From contig UQXM01000090.1 in the NCBI GenBank assembly GCA_900545035.1, forward strand, positions 1 to 7,505: DNA of 7,505 nt, written 5' to 3'. How positions within the stretch are numbered: the stretch's first letter is position 1; the number at the start of each line of letters is the position of its first letter. Positions 1 to 5,616 of the stretch are shown one piece after another. Origin of the DNA: an uncultured Fusobacterium sp. (GTDB taxonomy: Bacteria > Fusobacteriota > Fusobacteriia > Fusobacteriales > Fusobacteriaceae). The notes under the pieces were generated by a model. The model saw nothing but the letters and a program-made list of their open reading frames with translations. It was not told where the DNA came from and did no database searches. The position numbers were made by a program, and so were the translations under genes.

Positions 1-14
1 CCTTATTATTATTC

Positions 15-41
15 ATTATCCCATAATGCTTAACTTGTCAA
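15..41 (-). promoter_or_regulatory. candidate leftward promoter for a gene off the left edge
   Basis: On the minus strand there is a perfect -35 hexamer TTGACA (36-41) and a -10 hexamer GATAAT (15-20) preceded by TGG, which makes an extended -10. The spacer is 15 bp, shorter than the ideal 17, which lowers confidence. The minus strand then reads toward AAGG at positions 4-1, which could be the start of a ribosome binding site. If real, this promoter drives a gene divergent from nrdD that lies outside the window. Confidence 0.4.
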
Positions 42-50
42 ATACTTTTT

Positions 51-79
51 TTGAATAATTGATTATTGTAAATTATACT
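51..79 (+). promoter_or_regulatory. candidate nrdD promoter, upstream (P1)
   Basis: TTGAAT (51-56) and TATACT (74-79) are separated by exactly 17 bp, with 4/6 and 5/6 matches to the sigma-70 consensus. A start near position 86 would give a leader of about 110 nt that carries both NrdR-like boxes. In this arrangement the boxes would lie downstream of the start point. Confidence 0.5.
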
Positions 80-107
80 TGCAATTTTTTGGAAAAAATA
101 CTAATAT
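79..107 (+). promoter_or_regulatory. candidate nrdD promoter, downstream (P2)
   Basis: TTGCAA (79-84) and TAATAT (102-107) are separated by exactly 17 bp, each with 4/6 consensus matches. The -10 hexamer falls inside the distal NrdR-like box (99-114), and the start point would be near 114, between the two boxes. This is a natural geometry for repression. It competes with P1, and either or both may be used. Confidence 0.4.
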
Positions 108-146
108 GTAGTAGTGAATTTTTACGGGGAACACAAGATATTGTGT
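99..146 (+). promoter_or_regulatory. NrdR box pair (candidate operator of nrdDG)
   Basis: The 16-mer at 131-146 (ACACAAGATATTGTGT) matches the recalled NrdR-box consensus acaCwAtATaTwGtgt at every position except the seventh. It is the core of a perfect 9-bp inverted repeat, GGAACACAA/TTGTGTTCC (128-149). A second, degenerate box at 99-114 (TACTAATATGTAGTAG) matches at about 9 of 16 positions and contains the inverted repeat TACTA/TAGTA. The boxes are 16 bp apart (centre to centre 32 bp, about three helical turns), which is the known tandem NrdR arrangement. NrdR is an ATP-cone repressor of ribonucleotide reductase genes that responds to ATP/dATP. Its gene is not in this window, so regulation is inferred. 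Confidence 0.72.
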
Positions 147-198
147 TCCTGTTTTATGAAGAGCAATAATCTTATAAATATTTTTTAAGGAGAATGTT

Positions 199-2391
199 AT
201 GATAGAGAGAGTTATAAAAAGAGACGGAGAAGTTGTTCCTTTCATAAGAGAGAGAATAGAAAGGGCTATAACACTTGCTGCACACCAATCTGAAAAACCT
301 ATGGATACAGATACCATAAAAAAAATTGCATCACAGATAGAAAATCTTGATGTAAAACAGCTTGGAGTTGAAGAAATTCAGGATTTGGTTGTAAAAAAAC
401 TTATGTCTACAAGCAGAAAAGACATTGCTATGCTTTATCAGGGATACAGAGCTGTAATGGCTGACAAAAGAGATAAAGAAAAAAATATTTATAAACAGAT
501 AAATGAATTGATAGACGCAACAGATAAAGACCAGATGAATGAGAACGCAAATAAAGATTCAAAAACAATTTCTGTTCAGAGAGATCTTCTTGCAGGAATT
601 TCATCAAAAGATTATTATTTAAATAAAATTCTTCCAAAACATTTGAAAACTGCTCATGAAAAAGGAGAAATTCATATTCATGATTTGGATTATCTTCTTT
701 TCAGAGAAACAAACTGTGAACTTGTTGATGTGGCAAGAATGTTAAAGGGAGGATGCAAGATAGGAAATGCAAAAATGCTTGAGCCGAATTCTGTTGATGT
801 GGCTGTTGGGCATATTGTACAGATAATTGCCTCTGTATCTTCAAATACTTATGGAGGATGTTCGATTCCTTATCTTGATAAAGTACTGGTTCCTTATATT
901 ATAAAAAGCTTTAAAAAACATTTTAAAAAGGGACTTAAATATATTGAAAGATTAAATGACGAAAAAATAGAAAATGTTATTGCAGAGGGAAATATTGAAT
1001 ATTCAAACAGCTTTTTAAAAGAAAGATTTGCAGGAGCTTTTGAGTATGCTTCCGATATGACAGAAGAATCTGTAAAACAAGCTATGCAGGGCTTGGAATA
1101 TGAAATTAACTCTCTTTCAACAGTAAACGGACAAACACCTTTCACAACAATAGGGATAGGTACAGAAACATCTTGGGAGGGAAGACTTGTTCAGAAATAT
1201 GTTTTAAAAACAAGAATGGACGGTTTTGGTGCTAAAAAAGAAACAGCTATATTTCCCAAAATAGTTTATGCTACTTGTGAAGGGCTTAACTTTAATCCTG
1301 AAGATCCTAACTGGGATATTTCACAGATGGCTTTCAGCTGTATGACGAAATCAATATATCCTGATATTCTTTTTGTTACGAAAGAACAGGTGGAAAAAGG
1401 CACAGTTGTATATCCAATGGGATGCAGAGCCTTTCTTTCTCCGTGGTATGACAAAGATGGAAATGAAATTTATTCAGGAAGATTTAATTTCGGAGCAACA
1501 TCAATCAATCTTCCAAGAATTGCTATTAAAAACAAAGGAGATGAAGCAGGATTCTACAAAGAACTTGATAGAATATTAGAGCTTTGCAAAGAAAATTCAG
1601 TTTTCAGAGCAAAATACTTGGAAAATACTCAAGCAGAAATAGCTCCAATCATATGGGAAGAGGGAGCACTTGCTGAAAAGAATCCCAAAGATACAATAAA
1701 AGACCTTATTTATGGAGGATATTCAACAGTATCAATAGGATATATAGGTCTTAGTGAAGTATCACAGCTTATTTATGGAGTGGATTTCTCTCAAGACGAA
1801 GAAGTTTATGAAAAAACTTTTAAAATCTTAAAACATATGGCTGATAAAGTGGCAGAATTTAAAAAAGAAACAAATCTTGGATTTGCTCTTTACGGAACAC
1901 CGAGTGAATCTTTGTGCAATAGATTTTGCAAAATAGACAAGGAAGAGTTTGGAATTATTCCTATGATTACAGATAAAGGATATTATGATAATTCATTCCA
2001 TGTATCTTCACACATAAAAGTAAATCCTTTTGAAAAACTTAGAATGGAAGCTCCGGGACATAAATATTCTTGGGGAGGACATATAAGCTATATAGAAACA
2101 GACTCGTTGAAAAATAATCTGGAAGCTGTTTATGATATATTGAAATATGCAAAATCAATCGGTATTCACTATATGGGAATTAATCAGCCTGTTGATAAAT
2201 GCCATATCTGCGGATTTTCAGGAGAATTTCTGGCAACAGAAGAGGGATTTACTTGTCCTAACTGTGGAAACCATGACAGCTCTCAAATGAATGTAATAAG
2301 AAGAGTATGCGGTTATTTAAGTCAGCCGGATGCAAGACCTTTCAACAGCGGAAAACAAAAAGAGGTAATGGCAAGAGTAAAACATATGTAG
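199..2391 (+). CDS. nrdD: anaerobic (class III) ribonucleoside-triphosphate reductase
   Basis: This cytoplasmic glycyl-radical enzyme reduces ribonucleoside triphosphates to dNTPs without oxygen. The protein has 730 residues, close to the 712 of E. coli NrdD. An intact ATP-cone (about residues 2-92, with the KRDG and F..RI..AI motifs) provides the dATP/ATP activity switch. C173 in a TNCELVD context matches the position of the first active-site cysteine of E. coli, and C409 in MGCR is the probable thiyl-radical cysteine. N430 follows C409 by 21 residues, the same spacing as C290-N311 in the phage T4 enzyme, which suggests the formate-dependent subtype (inference). Four cysteines, C668, C671, C686 and C689, form the C-terminal zinc site, and G705 in RVCGYL is the glycyl radical position. 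The start is set by AAGGAG at 187-192, six bases before ATG. NrdG, encoded 11 bases downstream, activates it. No key residue is missing. Confidence 0.97.
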   Translation: MIERVIKRDGEVVPFIRERIERAITLAAHQSEKPMDTDTIKKIASQIENLDVKQLGVEEIQDLVVKKLMSTSRKDIAMLYQGYRAVMADKRDKEKNIYKQINELIDATDKDQMNENANKDSKTISVQRDLLAGISSKDYYLNKILPKHLKTAHEKGEIHIHDLDYLLFRETNCELVDVARMLKGGCKIGNAKMLEPNSVDVAVGHIVQIIASVSSNTYGGCSIPYLDKVLVPYIIKSFKKHFKKGLKYIERLNDEKIENVIAEGNIEYSNSFLKERFAGAFEYASDMTEESVKQAMQGLEYEINSLSTVNGQTPFTTIGIGTETSWEGRLVQKYVLKTRMDGFGAKKETAIFPKIVYATCEGLNFNPEDPNWDISQMAFSCMTKSIYPDILFVTKEQVEKGTVVYPMGCRAFLSPWYDKDGNEIYSGRFNFGATSINLPRIAIKNKGDEAGFYKELDRILELCKENSVFRAKYLENTQAEIAPIIWEEGALAEKNPKDTIKDLIYGGYSTVSIGYIGLSEVSQLIYGVDFSQDEEVYEKTFKILKHMADKVAEFKKETNLGFALYGTPSESLCNRFCKIDKEEFGIIPMITDKGYYDNSFHVSSHIKVNPFEKLRMEAPGHKYSWGGHISYIETDSLKNNLEAVYDILKYAKSIGIHYMGINQPVDKCHICGFSGEFLATEEGFTCPNCGNHDSSQMNVIRRVCGYLSQPDARPFNSGKQKEVMARVKHM

Positions 2392-2402
2392 GAGATGTTT
2401 AA

Positions 2403-2915
2403 ATGAACTATTCAGATATAAAATTTACTGATATGATTAATGGAAAAGGAATCAGAGTAACTTTGTTTGTAAGCGGCTGCACTCATAGATGCAAAGGCTG
2501 CTTTAACAAAGAAACATGGGATTCTGAATATGGAGTTCCTTTTACAAAAGATATTCAGGAAAATATTTTGGAATATTTTGAAAAATTTAATTCTGTCATG
2601 CAGGGGCTTTCACTTTTGGGAGGCGATCCTACATATTATAAAAATGTAGAGCCTCTTACAGAATTTACTTCTGAATTTAAAAATAGATTTCCTAAAAAAA
2701 ATATCTGGATATGGTCTGGTTTTACATGGGAACAAATAATTGCCGATCCTAAAAAATATGCTCTTATGAAAAACTGTGATGTCCTTATAGATGGAAAATT
2801 TACAGAAGAACTGAAAGATGTTAATCTGAAATGGAGAGGAAGTTCAAATCAAAGAGTGATTGATATTCAGGCTACAATAAAAAATAATAACGAAATTGTA
2901 CTTTATGAAAATTAG
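2403..2915 (+). CDS. nrdG: anaerobic ribonucleotide reductase activating protein (radical SAM)
   Basis: This is the radical-SAM activase that cleaves S-adenosylmethionine at a 4Fe-4S cluster to install the glycyl radical on NrdD (G705). It has 170 residues, slightly longer than the 154 of E. coli NrdG. The cluster motif CxxxCxxC is C26, C30 and C33 in SGCTHRCKGCFN. The GGDP motif at residues 73-76 is the counterpart of the GGE SAM-binding motif, and WIWSGFTWE follows as in other NrdG proteins. The ribosome binding site AGGAG (2390-2394) overlaps the nrdD stop codon, and only 11 bases separate the genes, so the two are cotranscribed and probably translationally coupled. A strong hairpin terminator follows the stop codon within a few bases. 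The assignment is firm. Confidence 0.96.
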   Translation: MNYSDIKFTDMINGKGIRVTLFVSGCTHRCKGCFNKETWDSEYGVPFTKDIQENILEYFEKFNSVMQGLSLLGGDPTYYKNVEPLTEFTSEFKNRFPKKNIWIWSGFTWEQIIADPKKYALMKNCDVLIDGKFTEELKDVNLKWRGSSNQRVIDIQATIKNNNEIVLYEN

Positions 2916-2920
2916 AAATA

Positions 2921-2959
2921 AAGAGAGGATAATGTATAAAAATACATTATCCTCTTTTT
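2921..2959 (+). terminator. intrinsic terminator of nrdDG, possibly bidirectional
   Basis: A perfect 14-bp stem pairs 2924-2937 with 2942-2955 around an AAAA loop. It extends by a G-U and two A-U pairs to 2921/2958 and runs into TTTTT (2955-2959). On the minus strand the stem is followed by CTTTATTTC, a weaker U-rich tail. Since the neighbouring genes converge here, the hairpin could end both transcripts. Confidence 0.9.
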
Positions 2960-2973
2960 AATTTAGTTTCTTT

Positions 2974-3351
2974 TCAGTCTTTTTCGCAATAATTATATTT
3001 TATCAGAAAATTTATAATTTTTTCTCTCATAATATTTTCAGGAATATCTTTTTCTTCTTTTAATCTTATAAGTTTTTTTATTTTTTCTTGAATAATATAG
3101 GCTTTATTATCCAGACATTCGACATTTCTTATTATAACAGGGTCTTCTGAAACATTCAGAGCAAACAGCCTGCTTCTGAACTCAAATCTGGGATACCTTT
3201 TTCTCATTTTAAAAAAAATCAGAAAAGGAAATTTATCATATACTTCAATTGTGTCTTCTATATCTTCAAGGATTTTAAATTCTTCTTCTTTTATGATATT
3301 ATAAAGCTCTTCAAAATTCAGTTTTTTTAAATCTTCTGCTCTTATATGCAT
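2974..3351 (-). CDS. hypothetical protein, 125 aa, charged and helical
   Basis: I do not recognise this protein. It is supported as a real gene by AAGGAG (minus strand, 3358-3363) six bases before the ATG, a well-formed promoter upstream (3390-3418) and a convergent hairpin just past its stop. Residues 5-35 are strongly acidic and predicted helical (LKKLNFEELYNIIKEEEF). Residues 41-61 are a hydrophobic patch FPFLIFF followed by a basic, aromatic stretch (KMRKRYPRFEFRSR). Residues 84-102 form another charged helix, and the tail ends in YNYCEKD. There is no signal peptide, no membrane segment long enough to span, and no catalytic motif that I can see. The basic patch could contact nucleic acid or membrane surface, but this is only a guess. 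It is divergent from the 91-residue gene at 3522 and may share control with it. Confidence 0.75.
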   Translation of the reverse strand: MHIRAEDLKKLNFEELYNIIKEEEFKILEDIEDTIEVYDKFPFLIFFKMRKRYPRFEFRSRLFALNVSEDPVIIRNVECLDNKAYIIQEKIKKLIRLKEEKDIPENIMREKIINFLIKYNYCEKD

Positions 3352-3389
3352 ATAGTTCTCCTTAGCACAAAAATTGAATTTACACTATA

Positions 3390-3418
3390 ATGATATCATG
3401 TACTTTTTATTATGTGAA
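3390..3418 (-). promoter_or_regulatory. promoter of the 125-aa gene
   Basis: Minus-strand TTCACA (3413-3418, 5/6 match) and TATCAT (3390-3395, 5/6) are separated by exactly 17 bp, with a TGA extended -10 just before the hexamer. The predicted start near 3383 gives a leader of about 30 nt before the ATG at 3351. The -10 lies inside the palindrome ATGATATCAT (3390-3399). Confidence 0.7.
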
Positions 3419-3446
3419 TAAAAAAATAAAATATTTTAAAAAATTA

Positions 3447-3475
3447 TTGACTAAAAGCATAAAGAATGATATCAT
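3447..3475 (+). promoter_or_regulatory. promoter of the 91-aa gene
   Basis: TTGACT (3447-3452, 5/6 or near) and TATCAT (3470-3475, 5/6) are separated by exactly 17 bp, with TGA directly before the -10 as an extended element. The predicted start near 3482 leaves a leader of about 40 nt. The layout mirrors the promoter on the opposite strand at 3390-3418. Confidence 0.75.
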
Positions 3476-3521
3476 ATAAATATAAAAATAGTAGATTAAT
3501 AAAATTTTAGGAGGATTGAAA

Positions 3522-3797
3522 ATGGGTATTGAAACAAATTACAAATATATGCTTGAAGAATATGAGGCAGAAACATTAAAACTTGAAAGATTAAACAGTT
3601 TTATAAAAGGAGAAGAGTTCGGTACACTTGATGAAACACAAAAAAGAATTATAACAGAAAAATGTGAACTTTTAACAAAATATATTGCTAAATTAAAAGA
3701 ACAGATTGATTATGACAAAAATATTTTGGAAGATAAAGCATGTTGTATTTCAGCAGATGGAAATTATGATGAAATCGGAAAGTGTTGCATGAAATAA
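3522..3797 (+). CDS. hypothetical small coiled-coil protein with CC...CC tail, 91 aa
   Basis: The function is unknown. The start is ATG 3522, seven bases after AGGAGG (3509-3514); an in-frame TTG at 3516 is too close to that site. Residues 7-70 are charged and predicted to form two helices, with a break around EEFGTLD (31-37). The spacing of a helix ending in LNSFI, then F..L, then a helix with LLTKYIAKLKEQI resembles small helical-hairpin proteins often seen in phages and prophages; this is a loose similarity that I cannot confirm here. The C-terminal 20 residues hold two cysteine pairs, C74-C75 and C88-C89, with C48 the only other cysteine. This could bind a metal or respond to redox. It has its own promoter and a strong terminator, so it is expressed as a single-gene unit. 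There are no phage genes around it. Confidence 0.8.
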   Translation: MGIETNYKYMLEEYEAETLKLERLNSFIKGEEFGTLDETQKRIITEKCELLTKYIAKLKEQIDYDKNILEDKACCISADGNYDEIGKCCMK

Positions 3798-3813
3798 AAA
3801 AATAACAAAGATT

Positions 3814-3845
3814 AACTGCGGAGAAAATTTTCCGCAGTTTTTTTT
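3814..3845 (+). terminator. intrinsic terminator of the 91-aa gene
   Basis: A 9-bp stem AACTGCGGA (3814-3822) / TCCGCAGTT (3831-3839) encloses the 8-base loop GAAAATTT and is followed by eight T residues (3838-3845). The stem is unusually GC-rich for this window. It insulates the fructose operon from the upstream gene. Confidence 0.93.
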
Positions 3846-3864
3846 ATGTATAAATGGATTTTTT

Positions 3865-3901
3865 GAAATCTAAGAAAGAAAAAGAAAGATTTTGAAAGAA
3901 A
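3865..3901 (+). promoter_or_regulatory. GAAA/TTTC repeat cluster, candidate DeoR-family operator
   Basis: GAAA begins at 3865, 3874, 3878, 3884, 3894 and 3898, including two GAAAGAAA units (3874-3881, 3894-3901) exactly 20 bp apart, about two helical turns. Read on the minus strand this is CTTTCTTTC, a spacer, then CTTTCTTTTTCTTTC. Such tandem TTTC sites are recognised by some DeoR-family sugar regulators, AgaR of E. coli being the clearest example. The cluster ends five bases before the -35 of the operon whose first gene encodes a DeoR-family protein, which supports autoregulation. The AT-rich background makes A runs common, so this remains an inference. Confidence 0.5.
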
Positions 3902-3905
3902 GTGA

Positions 3906-3934
3906 TTGATTTTTTGAAAAAGATATGGTATCAT
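3906..3934 (+). promoter_or_regulatory. promoter of the fructose operon
   Basis: TTGATT (3906-3911) and TATCAT (3929-3934) are separated by exactly 17 bp, with TGG just before the -10 as an extended element. The start point would be near 3941, leaving about 20 nt before the ATG at 3962. The core ATGGTATCAT (3925-3934) differs by one base from the palindromes at 3390 and 3466. The promoter lies inside the longer reading frame that opens with GTG at 3902, which argues against that start. Confidence 0.7.
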
Positions 3935-3961
3935 TCAATTATAAGAGAGGAGGAGATTTAT

Positions 3962-4696
3962 ATGCTGAATATCAGTCGTTACAATCTTATATTGGAACTT
4001 ATAAAAAAGAAAAAGAACATAAAGCTCACTGAAATTATCGAAGAACTGGGAGTGTCGGAAGCTACAGCCAGACGGGATTTAAATTTTCTGGAAGAGAAAG
4101 GAAAAATCAGAAGAGTTCATGGAGGAGCTGTTTTGATAGAAGATAAAGAAGAAAATATTGATTACAAAAAACTTATTTTTTCTGAAGAAAAAAATAAAAT
4201 CGGGAAAAAAGCTGCGGCTTTTATAAAAAACGGAGATACAATTTTTCTTGATGCGGGAAGTACAGCAGAGTGTGTTATAAAATATCTTGCAGACAAAGAA
4301 GATATAAAAGTTGTTACAAATGGTTTTACACATATAGAAGAACTTATGAAGGCAGGAGTCGAAACATATCTTCTGGGAGGAAAAATAAAACAGAAAACAG
4401 GAGCAACTGTGGGAACAACGGCAATGTTTTCAATGAAAAATTATAATTTTGATGTAGTTCTTATAGGAGCAAACGGAGTAAATGAAGAAGGATATTCCAC
4501 ACCGGATCCTGATGAAGTTCTGGTGAAGAATGAAGCTGTTAAAAGAGGAAAACAGGTATATTTTCTTTGTGATCATTCAAAGTTTTCAGAAAAAAGTTTT
4601 ATAAATTTTGCTTCTCTTGCTGACGGAATACTTATAACAGACGGAAGTATACCTGAAAAGATACAAAAAAAATTAAATGAGGGAGGATTGAAATGA
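3962..4696 (+). CDS. fruR: DeoR-family transcriptional repressor of the fructose operon
   Basis: This is a cytoplasmic DNA-binding regulator of 244 residues, a typical length for the DeoR family. Residues 5-57 are the winged helix-turn-helix, with the recognition helix in GVSEATARRDLNFLE followed by GKIRRVHGGAVL. From about residue 75 the sugar-phosphate sensing domain follows, with DAGST at 97-101 and VTNG shortly after; it resembles the ribose-5-phosphate isomerase fold. The chosen ATG has AGGAGG (3948-3953) eight bases upstream. A GTG at 3902 would add 20 residues, but it lacks a ribosome binding site and lies before the promoter. Its position as first gene before fruK and fruA identifies it as the local repressor, most likely released by fructose-1-phosphate or fructose-1,6-bisphosphate (inference from the family). 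It overlaps fruK by 4 bp (ATGA). The gene name rests on context. Confidence 0.9.
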   Translation: MLNISRYNLILELIKKKKNIKLTEIIEELGVSEATARRDLNFLEEKGKIRRVHGGAVLIEDKEENIDYKKLIFSEEKNKIGKKAAAFIKNGDTIFLDAGSTAECVIKYLADKEDIKVVTNGFTHIEELMKAGVETYLLGGKIKQKTGATVGTTAMFSMKNYNFDVVLIGANGVNEEGYSTPDPDEVLVKNEAVKRGKQVYFLCDHSKFSEKSFINFASLADGILITDGSIPEKIQKKLNEGGLK

Positions 4697-5616
4697 TTTA
4701 TACAGTTACTTTAAATCCAGCCATAGATTATTATATATCAATGAAAGAATTTAATGAAGGAGAACTTAATTCAATCAATAATGGATATACTCTTCCCGGA
4801 GGAAAAGGAATAAATGTTTCAAAGGTTTTAAAAAATTTTGGAATTGAAAGTACGGCTTTGGGATTTGCAGGAGGATTTACAGGAGATTATATAAGAAAAA
4901 ATTTAAAAGAATATGGAATAACAGAAAAACTTGTAGAACTGAAAGAAAACACAAGAATCAATATAAAACTGAAAACAGATAAAGACGAAAGTGAAATAGC
5001 AGGTTATTCTCCGAATATTTCAGCAGCAGAGTGTAAGGAATTTTTGGATACAATTAAAAATATAAAAACGGGAGATATACTTGTACTTTCTGGAAGTGTA
5101 CCGAGTTCTCTGAATTCAAAAATATATGAAAGAATAATAGATATGCTTCCTGAGGGTGTAAAAGTTATTCTGGACACAAGAGGAGAACCTTTTGAATATG
5201 CTCTGAAAAAAGGTATATTTCTTACAAAACCCAATAATGTTGAATTAGGAGAGTTTTTCGGAGAAAAATATGAAACTCTTGATGAAATAATATTAGCAGG
5301 AGAAAGATTAAGAAAAATGGGAAGTGAAAATGTTATTATTTCTTTAGGAAAAAATGGTTCTGTTCTTGTTACAGAAAATGGAGCTTGGATTGGAAATGTG
5401 CCGAAAGGGACTTTGGTAAGTTCAGTAGGGGCAGGAGATTCAATGGTTGCCGGAACAATTTACGGAATTATAAAAGGGATGAATCTGGAAGAGGCATACA
5501 GATATGGAATTGCTTCCGGAAGTGCCACAGCTTTTACAGAAGGACTTACAACTTTTGAAAATATGGAAAAATTATTAAATGATATTACAATAAAGAAATC
5601 AGGAGGGGAACAATAA
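4693..5616 (+). CDS. fruK: 1-phosphofructokinase (PfkB/ribokinase family)
   Basis: This cytoplasmic kinase phosphorylates fructose-1-phosphate with ATP to give fructose-1,6-bisphosphate, which enters glycolysis. Its 307 residues match the usual length. It opens with YTVTLNPAID, the typical start of the 1-phosphofructokinase and tagatose-6-phosphate kinase group. GGKGINVS (36-43) is the first PfkB signature, and GAGDS (246-250) carries the probable catalytic base D249 and the anion hole. The ribosome binding site GGAGG (4682-4686) sits inside the end of fruR, and the start overlaps the fruR stop by 4 bp, so translation is coupled. The stop codon shares one base with the fruA start. Tagatose-6-phosphate kinase (LacC) is the nearest alternative by sequence, but the fructose permease next to it decides for FruK. 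Confidence 0.94.
   Translation: MIYTVTLNPAIDYYISMKEFNEGELNSINNGYTLPGGKGINVSKVLKNFGIESTALGFAGGFTGDYIRKNLKEYGITEKLVELKENTRINIKLKTDKDESEIAGYSPNISAAECKEFLDTIKNIKTGDILVLSGSVPSSLNSKIYERIIDMLPEGVKVILDTRGEPFEYALKKGIFLTKPNNVELGEFFGEKYETLDEIILAGERLRKMGSENVIISLGKNGSVLVTENGAWIGNVPKGTLVSSVGAGDSMVAGTIYGIIKGMNLEEAYRYGIASGSATAFTEGLTTFENMEKLLNDITIKKSGGEQ

Larger units (their letters stand above)
3390..3475. repeat. paired ATGATATCAT palindromes at divergent promoters
   Basis: The self-complementary 10-mer ATGATATCAT occurs at 3390-3399 and again at 3466-3475, 76 bp apart centre to centre. Each copy contains the -10 hexamer TATCAT of one of the two outward-facing promoters. The stretch between them (3419-3446) is nearly all A and T. 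The pair may be a shared operator, or simply two copies of an A+TGA+TATCAT extended -10, which is palindromic by itself. Confidence 0.65.

Noticed and set aside
128..149. Hairpin GGAACACAA/TTGTGTTCC as a terminator for an upstream gene
   Set aside because: There is no T run after the stem, and the core matches a NrdR box, so an operator explains it better.
894..1579. Short open frames on both strands inside nrdD (894-1145, 1266-1454, 1373-1579)
   Set aside because: All lie within the conserved nrdD frame, resemble no protein and reflect the AT-rich codon pattern.
3389..3399. Fur/PerR-type box at TATAATGATATCAT
   Set aside because: One half resembles a PerR/Fur arm, but the palindrome has even symmetry without the central base of the 7-1-7 pattern, and the outer arm does not match. 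The -10 element explains most of the similarity.
3516..3521. TTG start two codons before the ATG of the 91-residue protein
   Set aside because: It lies one base after AGGAGG, too close for initiation. ATG 3522 has a normal seven-base spacing.
3902..3961. Upstream GTG start adding 20 residues to the DeoR-family protein
   Set aside because: It has no ribosome binding site and overlaps the -35/-10 promoter elements. The ATG at 3962 has AGGAGG at ideal spacing and begins where the family's helix-turn-helix domain begins.
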